DNA of 64,000 nt, from assembly GCF_013201075.1 (NCBI RefSeq), contig NZ_CP053709.1, forward strand, positions 372,001 through 436,000. The letters run 5' to 3'. The stretch is from Lichenicola cladoniae (lineage in GTDB: Bacteria > Pseudomonadota > Alphaproteobacteria > Acetobacterales > Acetobacteraceae). Positions within the stretch are counted from its first letter, which is position 1; each line of letters starts with the position of its first letter. The notes beneath the pieces were generated by a model that ran no database searches, was not told where the DNA came from, and saw only the letters and a list, made by a program, of their open reading frames with translations. Shown one piece after another: positions 1 to 8,542 of the stretch. Made by a program: the position numbers and the translations under genes.

Positions 1-127
1 CGATGCGGTCGTAGGCCGACGCTCCACGCAGTTGGTCACGCAGGACCGAATGGCCGAGATTTTCCCGGCGGGATGAGAACCGCCGCAGCCATGTCCTGTC
101 ATCGGAGGGAGCGGCGGGTATGTCCAT
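1..127 (-). CDS. Partial PLD/helicase-type protein, fourth gene of the DUF499 operon
   Basis: Only the first 42 codons are in the window; the gene continues past base 1. An ATG at 127-125 lies 6 bases after the DUF1156 stop and opens a clean frame. The peptide has an acidic and basic start (MDIPAAPSDD, then RTWLRRFSSRRENLG) and ends RGASAYDRI. In helicases with an N-terminal phospholipase-D-like domain, a phrase of this kind (YDRIAGYF) opens the PLD fold. DUF499/DUF1156 operons usually carry a large helicase with such a domain, so I infer that identity from position plus this short match. It would act as the DNA-remodelling or nuclease arm of the module. Confidence in a coding start is good, in the family moderate. 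Confidence 0.5.
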   Translation of the reverse strand, partial: MDIPAAPSDDRTWLRRFSSRRENLGHSVLRDQLRGASAYDRI

Positions 128-133
128 CGGTGG

Positions 134-3100
134 TCAGGCCATGATGCGGTCGATTGCCACGGCCCCCGCGAGGACCTCCGCCGCCGTGCATTCTGCCTCC
201 TTGCCCGGCGCCTTCCTGGCGGCCAGAAAGCGGGCGATCTCGATGATCGTCTGCCGCCGCTTCCAGTAGTCGGGTACCTCCTGCTGGAGGTAGCCGATCG
301 CCTTGCGGGCGTTGTCTTCCCCCATAACGGTGTAGATTCCAAAAAGGACGTGGCGCACCAGCGTGGAGCCGAAGTCGCCCTCGCCGAGATCCTGGCCCCT
401 GAAGTCGGCCGCCCATTTCAGGCGGGCATCGTTTGCATCGCCTCGTGCCAGCAATCGACGATGGTCGTCGAGGCCGAATGCACGGGCGAACTCCGCGTAT
501 GAGCTGAGTTCCTTGCCGCCGCCCGCCTCCACTTCGATCATCTTGAGGTAGAACCGGGCTTCGCGGGGCATGGCGTCCCAAGTGGCCTTCGATAGCCCGT
601 CGGGCACGAGGTAGTTGTTAGCAATACCGACGGCGCGCTCGATGAATGACTGAATCTCGGTCTTCTCGCCCTTCTTCCTCTCGCGCAGGACCTCGGCGCC
701 CACGTCCTTGCCCTCGATGGTCCCGTAGCCGGTGACAACGCGGAGCGCGGCTGCGTACGCCGCTAACTGCAGGTCCGCATCGGTGAAGTGCCTGGTTCCA
801 CCTTCGCCAACCGCGTCATCCAAGGCGTGCATGCCGCGGATCTGTGCCACGACTTCGTCCTCGACCTCCGCGAGGACATCCTCGGCCCACCCGTTGCGCG
901 CGTCGAGCCGCTTGCGCAGGACGAGGATCACCGTTCCCTGCACATAACTTCCCGCTGTAACGAACTTTTCCGTCTCGGTGACGACGCACCAAGCGGCTGT
1001 AACTCGTAGGCCGGCCGCCCAGAGGATCATTGCCAAGTCGGCCCATACCGAAGCATCTTGATGGGTAAACATAACGATCTGCTGACCGTCATCAGCCATC
1101 ATCTTCGTCATGGCGCGATATGCGCTGATCATCGAACGACGGAACTCAGTACTCTTGCCTTGGATTGCCAATGCGCGGCGGCTGTCCCATGGCCATCTTG
1201 CGAACGCACGCGGAGGATCGCGACGAAGCCATGCAATGAAGAACTCTGTTATCTCGTGGTAATGGATTGCATCCGCGTAGGGTGGATCAGTAATGTATAA
1301 GTCGCTGATAGTATGAACGTCATGTGCTGGCTCGACCCCTACAGATTTCCCAGTCTCGATGAATGATGGCCTTCGATAGCCCTCAGCCATGATATCTTGC
1401 AGGTAGCTGAATGTACGGCAGCCATAGTTGTAGAATGTTGTGAATGCCATGTTGTCGAACAACTGGGTGGGCTTGGCCCTGCCGGGATCCATCCTGCTCA
1501 GCCGCGTGCTGTGGTCCGCCATCTTGCAGAATACGACTGCCAACCCGGCCTGTACATCCTGCTCTGCCTCCTTGATCACCTCCTGCCGGTATAGGGCGAG
1601 CAGCAGTAGTTGCCTTGGATGGAACAAGTGATGCCAATGTGTCCAGCCCCGGCCGCGTATTACTTCAGTGGTCTTCGCGCCGGGCATGATCTCCATATCC
1701 GGAACAAATCCTTCGGCCTGCCAAGCCATCAGGTTTGTCCGGACGTAGTCCGCAACTTGTCGCTCCCGCTGCCAGTCAGAATTGTCCGGTGCGGTGTAGA
1801 GATCGGAGCCGTCCCTCGCACCGATCCAACGGATGCAGGCAAGCCGTTCTTGATAGATGTCTCCAAGCTGCGGCTCAATATCTTCAAGGGTCCATTGACG
1901 AAGCCCGTTAGTTCGCTCGCGTCCCACGCGGACGTCTCCGCGGACAGATTTTAGCGAACGCCGGTAGGTGACACCTGCGATGGTGTAAACTAGGTCATCG
2001 CCCTGACACGTGCCTGTTGCCGCCGATGCCATCTGCTCGTCGGTTGCTCCTACAATGCAGCACAAGTCGAAGCGCTTTTCGGCGTTGTCCTCAACTAGCT
2101 GGAGAACGACCTTCTTCCACTTGTGCACGATCCAGGTCGGTGACATCGGCACCATCCACCCGGTCGTGGGGCAGCGCGTCTCCAGGCAGTAAAGGAACGC
2201 CTTGGCGCGGTTGCGGTCGGCGTCGTGCTCAACCTCCATCTCGGTCAGGCGCCTGTCCACGGCCTTGCTCACGCGGTCCTGCGCCGCCGCCAGGCGTGAC
2301 CTGTATTCGTCGGTTCCGCCCACGACATTCAGCGCCGCCCAGGTCAACATCGCGGCGATCGGGTTCAGGTCGGTTGCCTCGACCTCGCAGCCCATGCGGG
2401 CGGCCTCGAACGGGATGCTCCCGCCGCCGGAGAACCGGTCGCTGACCCGGGGACGGTGCCCAAACCTCTTGATGCCTAGCTGTTCAACAAACTCGGGGGT
2501 CGAAGCCGCGGTCGTATCATAGTAAATGTTGATTTCAGCCCAAGCGGCGGGGTCGACCCACTCGTCCAGTTCCTCGGGTCGGAGGCAAAAGTCTAACTTC
2601 TGCCTGTAGGTCATTCGCCTGAACGCGAGCGCGTCGCCCTGCTTCCGCAGCGCCCGCCGGGCCGCGACCATTGGCGACCATCGGCGCGTGCCGCCGTCCG
2701 CGTCTTCATCCTCCTCGCAGACATCACCTACCACAGCTCTAAGAACCTCGATCGGCACTGAGCGCCAAGTTGGCTTCCCGTCCAGATCCTCGATCAGGGT
2801 ATCGGAGATGGGCCCTGGTAGGTGCCTTAGAGCGTAGTCGGCCGTGATAGATGACCGCCATTTCGCCTTAAGCCCATCCTCGAAGTGAACGGTCTTCTCA
2901 TCGGCGCTGAGGAAGGGGGCGGCCTCGTCGGCTTTCATCGTCGTGGTATGGCGGCGCCATAGGCTGGCGTCGTCCATGGCCATCAGGCGGAGGAACATCG
3001 CCATGTCGCGCGCGCGGCTGGCATCGTCGTCACCCGTGGCGGGCAGCAAGGAGGCCAGGACGCAGGCGTGGACCAAGATCAGCGGCTTGCGGCCTTTCCA

Positions 3101-3262
3101 GTAAGAACTGGTGGCGGTCAGCGTCTGATTGCCCTTGGAATCGCGTTCCACAAAGCTCTCGCTTGACAGCCGCGAAACGGGGAACACCGTCTCGATCAGC
3201 GACGGTGCCAGCGCGGACCATCCGGTCATGCCGGCGAGTGCCGAGGACAGGTCATGGGGCAT
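134..3262 (-). CDS. DUF1156-type adenine-specific DNA methyltransferase
   Basis: Large methyltransferase of 1042 residues. Counting from an upstream ATG at 3277, a SAM-binding segment FSGGGSIPFEA lies near residues 282-292, followed by a D-L-N acidic site (ATDLNPIAA), and the catalytic DPPY is at about 664-667 (YITDPPYADAIHYHEI). This is the order of the DUF1156 family of amino-methyltransferases. The start at 3262 is preferred because GGGAGG lies 5 bases upstream, whereas the ATG at 3277 has no such site. It overlaps the end of the DUF3780 gene by 11 bases. In anti-phage modules of this kind the methylase probably marks host DNA; that role is inferred from family and neighbours. The gene is intact. 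Confidence 0.88.
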   Translation of the reverse strand: MPHDLSSALAGMTGWSALAPSLIETVFPVSRLSSESFVERDSKGNQTLTATSSYWKGRKPLILVHACVLASLLPATGDDDASRARDMAMFLRLMAMDDASLWRRHTTTMKADEAAPFLSADEKTVHFEDGLKAKWRSSITADYALRHLPGPISDTLIEDLDGKPTWRSVPIEVLRAVVGDVCEEDEDADGGTRRWSPMVAARRALRKQGDALAFRRMTYRQKLDFCLRPEELDEWVDPAAWAEINIYYDTTAASTPEFVEQLGIKRFGHRPRVSDRFSGGGSIPFEAARMGCEVEATDLNPIAAMLTWAALNVVGGTDEYRSRLAAAQDRVSKAVDRRLTEMEVEHDADRNRAKAFLYCLETRCPTTGWMVPMSPTWIVHKWKKVVLQLVEDNAEKRFDLCCIVGATDEQMASAATGTCQGDDLVYTIAGVTYRRSLKSVRGDVRVGRERTNGLRQWTLEDIEPQLGDIYQERLACIRWIGARDGSDLYTAPDNSDWQRERQVADYVRTNLMAWQAEGFVPDMEIMPGAKTTEVIRGRGWTHWHHLFHPRQLLLLALYRQEVIKEAEQDVQAGLAVVFCKMADHSTRLSRMDPGRAKPTQLFDNMAFTTFYNYGCRTFSYLQDIMAEGYRRPSFIETGKSVGVEPAHDVHTISDLYITDPPYADAIHYHEITEFFIAWLRRDPPRAFARWPWDSRRALAIQGKSTEFRRSMISAYRAMTKMMADDGQQIVMFTHQDASVWADLAMILWAAGLRVTAAWCVVTETEKFVTAGSYVQGTVILVLRKRLDARNGWAEDVLAEVEDEVVAQIRGMHALDDAVGEGGTRHFTDADLQLAAYAAALRVVTGYGTIEGKDVGAEVLRERKKGEKTEIQSFIERAVGIANNYLVPDGLSKATWDAMPREARFYLKMIEVEAGGGKELSSYAEFARAFGLDDHRRLLARGDANDARLKWAADFRGQDLGEGDFGSTLVRHVLFGIYTVMGEDNARKAIGYLQQEVPDYWKRRQTIIEIARFLAARKAPGKEAECTAAEVLAGAVAIDRIMA

Positions 3263-3899
3263 GGCTCCCTCCCGCATTGGCGGCTAGGTCGATCCGCCCG
3301 GCTTTCGCTTGACTGCGAAACAGCCCCTGCGACTCGCGGTCACCCTCCCGGTCCTTGTCGCGGACGCGCCGTCCGGCCTTCGTCACTTGGCCCACTGGTC
3401 CCGAGACCGGGTTCTCCGTCATCGCTATCATTAGAGCCCGGCGCCACCCCATGTCCCTGTGGAGGAGTGCATCACCGGTCGCAGCCGCGGCGAGGCTATA
3501 TAGCGACCATCGTTGTTCCTGCGAGAGGCCGAGCCAGTTCGCTAGCGCTACAGGGATCTTCTCGACGGGTGCATTCTCGATCGACCACGCCAGGAGGACC
3601 AGTTCTTTGCCCAGCAGCCGGTCGATCGGGATGTCCCCCGATGTCCATCTTCCCGTCCGCATCCCCCGTGGCTTCAGGCGCCGGTTAAACTCCGCCCGGA
3701 CGGCGTCGGACACCTCGTTCCACCGGGAGCGCTCGACGATCGCGCGTACCACCCGGTCTCCCTCGGACTCGGATGTGCCCTGCGCGCCGTAATCCTCGAT
3801 GATCGTGACCGGGTCTCTGACAGCCCGCGAGATGCTCACTACGAACCGGTGCTCCTCGGCCGATCCAGAACCGCCGAAGCCGGCGCCGGACCCGCTCAC
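3252..3899 (-). CDS. DUF3780-type protein of the anti-phage module
   Basis: A 215-residue soluble protein with no signal peptide or membrane segment. It has the features I associate with DUF3780: an N-terminal FGGSGSAEEHRFVVSISR strand region, EFNRRLKPRG, DRLLGKELVLLAW near the middle, and ENPVS late in the domain, then a charged, low-complexity tail. The GTG start overlaps the DUF499 stop by 4 bases (GTGA), and the 3' end overlaps the methyltransferase start, so the three genes are translationally coupled. The biochemical role of DUF3780 is unknown to me; it is found in defence operons with DUF499 and DUF1156. Assignment is from memory of the family, not from a search. Confidence 0.78.
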   Translation of the reverse strand: MSGSGAGFGGSGSAEEHRFVVSISRAVRDPVTIIEDYGAQGTSESEGDRVVRAIVERSRWNEVSDAVRAEFNRRLKPRGMRTGRWTSGDIPIDRLLGKELVLLAWSIENAPVEKIPVALANWLGLSQEQRWSLYSLAAAATGDALLHRDMGWRRALMIAMTENPVSGPVGQVTKAGRRVRDKDREGDRESQGLFRSQAKAGRIDLAANAGGSHAP

Positions 3900-6800
3900 T
3901 GGACCACGTCCTTAACGTCGTACGCCTGGCCGATCGCGTTCGAGAACCCGTTCAGGTCAGTGCCGGTTTCGAAACTGACGACGGGCGCGGCTAGCGTCAC
4001 CTCCCCACCTGGGACCCTGGCCTGGAGGTCTGCAAGCACGCCCTCCATGTCCGACGCGGGCAGGCCCAAGCCTTCACCCATGACCAGGCTCGCGAATGCT
4101 TCCGAATCCTCCCTGCTGGTCACGTTGATCTCAAGTCCCATGATTGTCGCCTGGGCGTCCTTCGCCGCCTTGACAGCGTTGTAGGTGTCTTCAGTCGTCC
4201 GGAACTTGAGCCGCGCCTTCCATTTGGCGGGCCGGTTCGGATCGATTTCTGGCGCTTCGGCACCTCCACCTGTCCCGCTCCTTGGGGGGAAGCGGTAGGT
4301 TACCTTCTCCGACCTGACGCCCTCTCTCTCGGCAATCGCAGCGAAAGTGCATCCGCCGTCGCCGATTTCGATAGGCCCCGTGTACGGCGTGCCCGAGGAG
4401 GCCGGCTCGCTGTCATCCATCGTGAAGCGGATTGCGGCGCCTGGCGGTATTGAGGAGAGCGCCATCCGGCGGGTCGTGGCCCCGGATTGGGGGTCGATCT
4501 TCACCTCGATCTTGCCGGTCCAGTGCACGGGGTCCCCGGTCTCGTGATGGCCTTCCGTGCCGACGGTGTGCTTAGTGTCCACGCATAGGAACCACAGGGA
4601 CACCTTGTCGCTGTCCAGGACCTCCCCCGTCACGATGGGCGAGGCCGCCGAGACGCTGGAGGTCGGTGCCCAATGCACCCGGTCGCCATGGACGGCCTTG
4701 ACCTCCAAGCTCGTCTTTCCTGTCGTCTCATCCCGTGTCCGTGTCCTGCAGATGACCCCGGTCCGATCGGGCGGGAACGGGGGCTTCTCCACGTAGCCGC
4801 CGGGGTGGACGCGCCAAAGCTTTCGCACCTCGACGCACTGGTCGCGGATATGATCCAGGCCACGCGGCGGCAGCATCACGAAGCCCTGCTGCATCGCGGC
4901 GGCGCGCTTCACGTCGACCCAGGGCACGCGCTTGGCCGAGAACAGGTCGGATTCAATGCGCGTCCGCAGGCCGTCGAACTCGTCATCCACCTTAGGTCGG
5001 AACTTCCGGGCGTCGGTGAGGACCTTCTTGATCTGCTCTTCGCCATCGTAGTGGTTGGCGGCAAACGTCATCCGAACCGCGGCCGCGCGCAGGCCCCTGG
5101 CCTGGGGGTAGTAGACGGCCTTGAAGGTCTCGATGACATGCGTGCTGAAGGCGGCACTCTTGTCCTCCAGCAGGCGGCGCGCTTCCACAGCCTGCGGTGA
5201 ACCCTCCGCCAGGCGTTGGCGGTCGATGATGTCCTTCACGACGTCCTCGGCCGCCTTCAACTCGCGGGCCGCCATGTTAAGGTCCGTCATTCCTCCCGCG
5301 TCGCCAGTCAGAAACAACAGTCGGTTCTTATATTCCGCCTCTTCCCAAACCTTCTGCGCGACTGGGTTCAGGCCGTCCTGGTGCGGCTCGATGATGACGA
5401 GCAGCACCGCGTCCTGTTCGAGGACGATGCGGTCGGGGCTGGGAAGGGGGAGGACCCGCTGGTAAAGGTCGCGTTCAGTCGGCCCGAACATCGCCTCCAA
5501 CTTATCGCGCAACGTTCTCGTGACGACGTCGATGGTGTATCCGCCGGCCAGCGCGTTCAGCTTTGCCTGCACGTTCTCCGTTGGCGAGAAGTACCACCGG
5601 CCATCGCGGTCTCGGTGGAGATGGTTCGCCTTGGAGCGCAGCGCGTCCAGAGCTTCGCGGACGCCTTCCACCTTAGATCCCGGCGTGACCAGGCATTCCG
5701 TCAATTCCGGCTCAGTGAGTCCCACGACCGGGTTCGCAGCTGTAGACAAGGACGACATCAGCAGCAGGGTGGCCGCGGGTACCACGACATGGTGTCCGGA
5801 GGCGCCGTCCAGCGCCTCCGCCTTCGCGCCGCCGTTCGAGGCCACGTCGGTGGCAATCGCATTGCTGAGAGCGTCGTTAATCCGGCGCACCGCATTGACA
5901 GTCTGCGGATCGTTCAGGTCCGCGTGCTGGAAGCCGATGAGGAACGGGGCATCCTTCCGCCCGGGCTTTAGCACGGCGCGGGTGATCAGCCGCATCAGCG
6001 TGATCAGGTCGCGGGTCTGCTGGTAGCCCGGGTTCTCCCTGAATCTCGCTGCGATGTCCCGCAGCGATGGATGGAACGGATAGGAGGCGTGTATCCGTTC
6101 CTTGATGCTCTCCGGAGTGCCGACCACGACATCCATCGCCTTGGCCCGCTTCAGGGATTCGACGTACGCCTCGGCGACGTCCTCGACCTCCTGGCTCTGT
6201 GGTTGCGGGCATGATGCGAATATCCGCTTGCGGAGGATTTGGTAGATCTCGTCAGTGTTGAGGCGCACTGGGGAGACATCGACAGCCTGTCGGTTGGCCT
6301 CGCCTTCCATGTTCACCAGTGCCTCGGAGAGAAGTGCGGAGCCGCGCTGGTAGGTGTTCGTGAGGTCGGTGATAATCACCATCGCCCTGGGAAGCCCCGC
6401 CACGGCCACCATCAAGTTCGCGATCGCGCGCACCGTGACGCGAGCGAGATTGCTACTCCCGATGGAGGTCGACTCGGCGTTATCCAGATAGGTCGGCAAT
6501 TCGTCGAAGGCGATCACGACTGGGGCGTCGCCGATGAGCCTCTGCCAGTCGTTCGGCGATGGGGCGCTGGCGACCGGTCTATAGAATGGTTCGAAGATAG
6601 CGGCCTTCCTGAGACGCTCCGCGATATACCCCCAGAGGTACGTAGGGTAGTTCTCCCGGCCATCGACCGCGACGACGTCGGCATCGCCAAACCCGTCGGC
6701 AAACGGGCTATCGGGGACTATGCTGAGCCGCGTCTCCGCCGAAGCCGCTAGGAGTCCAAACGCGATGACGGTGTGGGTCTTGCCTCCGCCCATGCCCTGG

Positions 6801-7018
6801 GTGAGCTTGAAGACGCACTTGCCGGACTTCCCGGCCAGGCGTTCGAATCCTTGGTCGAACAGCCCCTGCATTCCGCCGGTGGTATGGTTGTTCGCGAAGA
6901 AGTCGGCCGGGGCGATGTTGTTGCTGATGAAGTCCTGGAGGTTCTCCACGCGGTCCAGCAGACTGTCGTCGTCGACGGTCTCGTTCGCCTTGCAGAGGTC
7001 CTTGACCGTCCCGACCAT
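3896..7018 (-). CDS. DUF499 P-loop ATPase, first gene of the anti-phage-type operon
   Basis: A 1040-residue protein. The N-terminal third is an ATPase domain with Walker A GMGGGKTH at residues 75-82 and a Walker B-like segment VVIAFDEL ending near 174. A late segment (about 840-890) with SSIPPGAAIRFTMDDS resembles a small beta-rich accessory domain. The glycine-rich GMGGGKTH loop is characteristic of DUF499. The ATG at 7018 has GGGAG 6 bases upstream. A sigma-70-like promoter lies about 55-80 bases upstream, so this is the promoter-proximal gene. In BREX-like and related systems large ATPases of this kind drive the complex; here that is inference from family. The gene shows no disruption. Confidence 0.87.
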   Translation of the reverse strand: MVGTVKDLCKANETVDDDSLLDRVENLQDFISNNIAPADFFANNHTTGGMQGLFDQGFERLAGKSGKCVFKLTQGMGGGKTHTVIAFGLLAASAETRLSIVPDSPFADGFGDADVVAVDGRENYPTYLWGYIAERLRKAAIFEPFYRPVASAPSPNDWQRLIGDAPVVIAFDELPTYLDNAESTSIGSSNLARVTVRAIANLMVAVAGLPRAMVIITDLTNTYQRGSALLSEALVNMEGEANRQAVDVSPVRLNTDEIYQILRKRIFASCPQPQSQEVEDVAEAYVESLKRAKAMDVVVGTPESIKERIHASYPFHPSLRDIAARFRENPGYQQTRDLITLMRLITRAVLKPGRKDAPFLIGFQHADLNDPQTVNAVRRINDALSNAIATDVASNGGAKAEALDGASGHHVVVPAATLLLMSSLSTAANPVVGLTEPELTECLVTPGSKVEGVREALDALRSKANHLHRDRDGRWYFSPTENVQAKLNALAGGYTIDVVTRTLRDKLEAMFGPTERDLYQRVLPLPSPDRIVLEQDAVLLVIIEPHQDGLNPVAQKVWEEAEYKNRLLFLTGDAGGMTDLNMAARELKAAEDVVKDIIDRQRLAEGSPQAVEARRLLEDKSAAFSTHVIETFKAVYYPQARGLRAAAVRMTFAANHYDGEEQIKKVLTDARKFRPKVDDEFDGLRTRIESDLFSAKRVPWVDVKRAAAMQQGFVMLPPRGLDHIRDQCVEVRKLWRVHPGGYVEKPPFPPDRTGVICRTRTRDETTGKTSLEVKAVHGDRVHWAPTSSVSAASPIVTGEVLDSDKVSLWFLCVDTKHTVGTEGHHETGDPVHWTGKIEVKIDPQSGATTRRMALSSIPPGAAIRFTMDDSEPASSGTPYTGPIEIGDGGCTFAAIAEREGVRSEKVTYRFPPRSGTGGGAEAPEIDPNRPAKWKARLKFRTTEDTYNAVKAAKDAQATIMGLEINVTSREDSEAFASLVMGEGLGLPASDMEGVLADLQARVPGGEVTLAAPVVSFETGTDLNGFSNAIGQAYDVKDVVQ

Positions 7019-7051
7019 ACCCGTCTCCCGGCGCGGCCGCCTCGATGACGG

Positions 7052-7088
7052 TGTTCCACTATCCTACATTAATGATAAATGTGGAACA
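7052..7088. promoter_or_regulatory. Inverted repeat overlapping the DUF499 promoter, candidate operator
   Basis: Perfect 8-base arms TGTTCCAC (7052-7059) and GTGGAACA (7081-7088), with a second inner pair ACATT/AATGT. The palindrome covers the -10 box and part of the spacer, so a dimeric repressor bound here would block the promoter. No regulator gene for it is in view. Confidence 0.5.
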
Positions 7089-7100
7089 GTGACTTGACAA
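7072..7100 (-). promoter_or_regulatory. Sigma-70-like promoter of the DUF499 operon
   Basis: On the minus strand TTGTCA (7100-7095) is followed after exactly 17 bases by TATCAT (7077-7072), a near-consensus -35/-10 pair, about 55 bases before the DUF499 start. It is the only strong promoter seen in the 322-base gap 7019-7340. Confidence 0.6.
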
Positions 7101-7340
7101 GTCCAGCCGCGCGGTCGGATTCACCGACGGAGGCAGTGGGCGCTCTGGGTCAGGCGGCTGCGCCGATGCGCCAGCACGTGCTGCTGCCAGTATTTACGAT
7201 CATGTTGCACGTGCGGGCTGCTCCACCCAAAGTCGGAACCATCACCACAGCAGCCAGCTACGTCAGCGTGTCAGCCCCGAACGCATACTCGAAATATGCA
7301 AAAACTTACATTTACCATTCCAAAGACCTGAGGTCTCCGG
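7101..7340. other. Intergenic region between defence operon and mobile-element operon
   Basis: No open frame here looks like a protein. It contains an AT-richer stretch around 7290-7325. I see no terminator with a clear T-run and no RNA gene. Confidence 0.4.
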
Positions 7341-7595
7341 TCAGGCAAACGGGTTGGCAACCACCTTCGGCGTTTCAGGAGGCGGTATGGCCTGTGGTAG
7401 ATCTTTCTGAGCCTCGAGGGTCTGCACCACCCGATCGAGCACAGCCTTCAGGGCCTTGGCGTGTGCCAGGCCCTGCTGATCCCTGCTGAGATCCAGACTG
7501 CCGTAGAGCGCAATCCGATCACTGCCGTTCTCAATCGTCAGCTTGCCGACGGAGATAGACACGGCATCGTCGGCATAAGGCGTGAGCTGGGTCAT
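7341..7595 (-). CDS. Small conserved-looking protein at the end of the helicase operon
   Basis: An 84-residue soluble protein beginning MTQLTPYADDAVSISVGK and ending ETPKVVANPFA, with a central strand region (LTIENGSDRIALYGS) and a helix (HAKALKAVLDRVVQTLEAQ). AGGAT lies just upstream of the ATG. I do not recognise a named domain. Similar short proteins sit next to helicase and nuclease genes in integrative elements; the final position in a five-gene operon fits that. Function unknown. It starts 8 bases after the nuclease stop. Confidence 0.6.
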   Translation of the reverse strand: MTQLTPYADDAVSISVGKLTIENGSDRIALYGSLDLSRDQQGLAHAKALKAVLDRVVQTLEAQKDLPQAIPPPETPKVVANPFA

Positions 7596-7603
7596 AACGG
7601 ATC

Positions 7604-8449
7604 CTATGGATTCAGTAATTGCTGGAGAAAGCTGCGTTCCTGGCGGCGGTAACGCGTGCGACCTTTGGGGGCATACGGGCTGTCCTCAGGCGGCGGCAGC
7701 GTCATGGTCACCTGCTTGACGCTGTCAGAGAGAGCCGGAAATGGGTCGACGTGGACCGCCTGGATCAAGACCGCAACTGAAACCGCGTCGCAGGTCGGGG
7801 TTTTGGTGTTCTTGCATACATAAACGCCTGCTTCTCCAATCCGCGGATCGTAGATCGCCTTCCACGTCGAACTGGGCACGAGGACGCCCCCAGGGCCGAT
7901 CGATTGAAGTTGCTCGCCATAGAAGGCCGGGCCTGTCACCACGTAGAGTTCACCGTCCCTGCCGGCGAGATCACGAACGGCGGTCTCCACGCCCTCCCAC
8001 ACGCCACGATTAAGCTCGGCCGTCTGCGGCACGACATTGGCGAGGGAGAAAGTTTGCTGCTGCGCCATCTCATCCGGCGCATCCCCAGATGGTGTCATAT
8101 GCCCGCGGTCGAATCCGCTTCGACGATAATCGGCAAGTTGCGCCTGGTCGCCCGGGGGCAGCCGGTCTTCCGTATGAAACTCACCCCGACGACGCATCTG
8201 GCGGGCCTGTTCGAGCGAAGCTCGGGTCAGGTGCTCCGCCGACCAGAGTGGGCCGTGAGTAACGCCCGACGCCAGCACGGCATAAGCATCGTTGCACAGC
8301 ATCGTCGTCCGCTGCTCAAGTTTTGAGTTGGTAAGCGCCGGAGCTTGCCCGCCTAGAAACGAAAGCGCGCAGCTGGCGTCCTGGGCCATAGCGGCAACCG
8401 GGTTCAGGTAAGCCAGAAGGGCGAACGGCAAGAAAATAAGGGTTTTCAT
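7604..8449 (-). CDS. Secreted DNA/RNA non-specific endonuclease (NUC1 family)
   Basis: A 281-residue protein with an N-terminal signal peptide (MKTLIFLPFALLAYLNPVAA, cleavage probably after AMA near residue 22). The active-site DRGH lies at 114-117, with His117 as general base, and the metal-site Asn is in VPQTAELNRGVWE near 147. This matches the beta-beta-alpha metal nuclease fold of the NUC1 family, which cuts DNA and RNA without sequence preference. The start at 8449 is chosen over an upstream ATG at 8524 because only this one exposes the signal peptide; neither has a strong ribosome site. It would act in the periplasm or outside the cell. It lies 93 bases after the UvrD-like gene, same strand. 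Confidence 0.85.
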   Translation of the reverse strand: MKTLIFLPFALLAYLNPVAAMAQDASCALSFLGGQAPALTNSKLEQRTTMLCNDAYAVLASGVTHGPLWSAEHLTRASLEQARQMRRRGEFHTEDRLPPGDQAQLADYRRSGFDRGHMTPSGDAPDEMAQQQTFSLANVVPQTAELNRGVWEGVETAVRDLAGRDGELYVVTGPAFYGEQLQSIGPGGVLVPSSTWKAIYDPRIGEAGVYVCKNTKTPTCDAVSVAVLIQAVHVDPFPALSDSVKQVTMTLPPPEDSPYAPKGRTRYRRQERSFLQQLLNP

Positions 8450-8542
8450 GCGCAAACGGTCCCGCGCAGATGTAACGATGGTCTGGTATGGGTTATTTCC
8501 AAGATTGATCTGCTCACAATTCATGATTGACGGTCACTCGAC

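Noticed and set aside
1-7018. Assignment as a classic BREX or DISARM system
   Set aside because: No BrxL, PglZ, DrmA or DrmB was seen; the gene set is DUF499/DUF3780/DUF1156, so it is only analogous in its ingredients.
7094-7099. Perfect TTGACA on the plus strand as a divergent promoter
   Set aside because: No -10-like box lies 16-18 bases downstream and no plus-strand gene follows.
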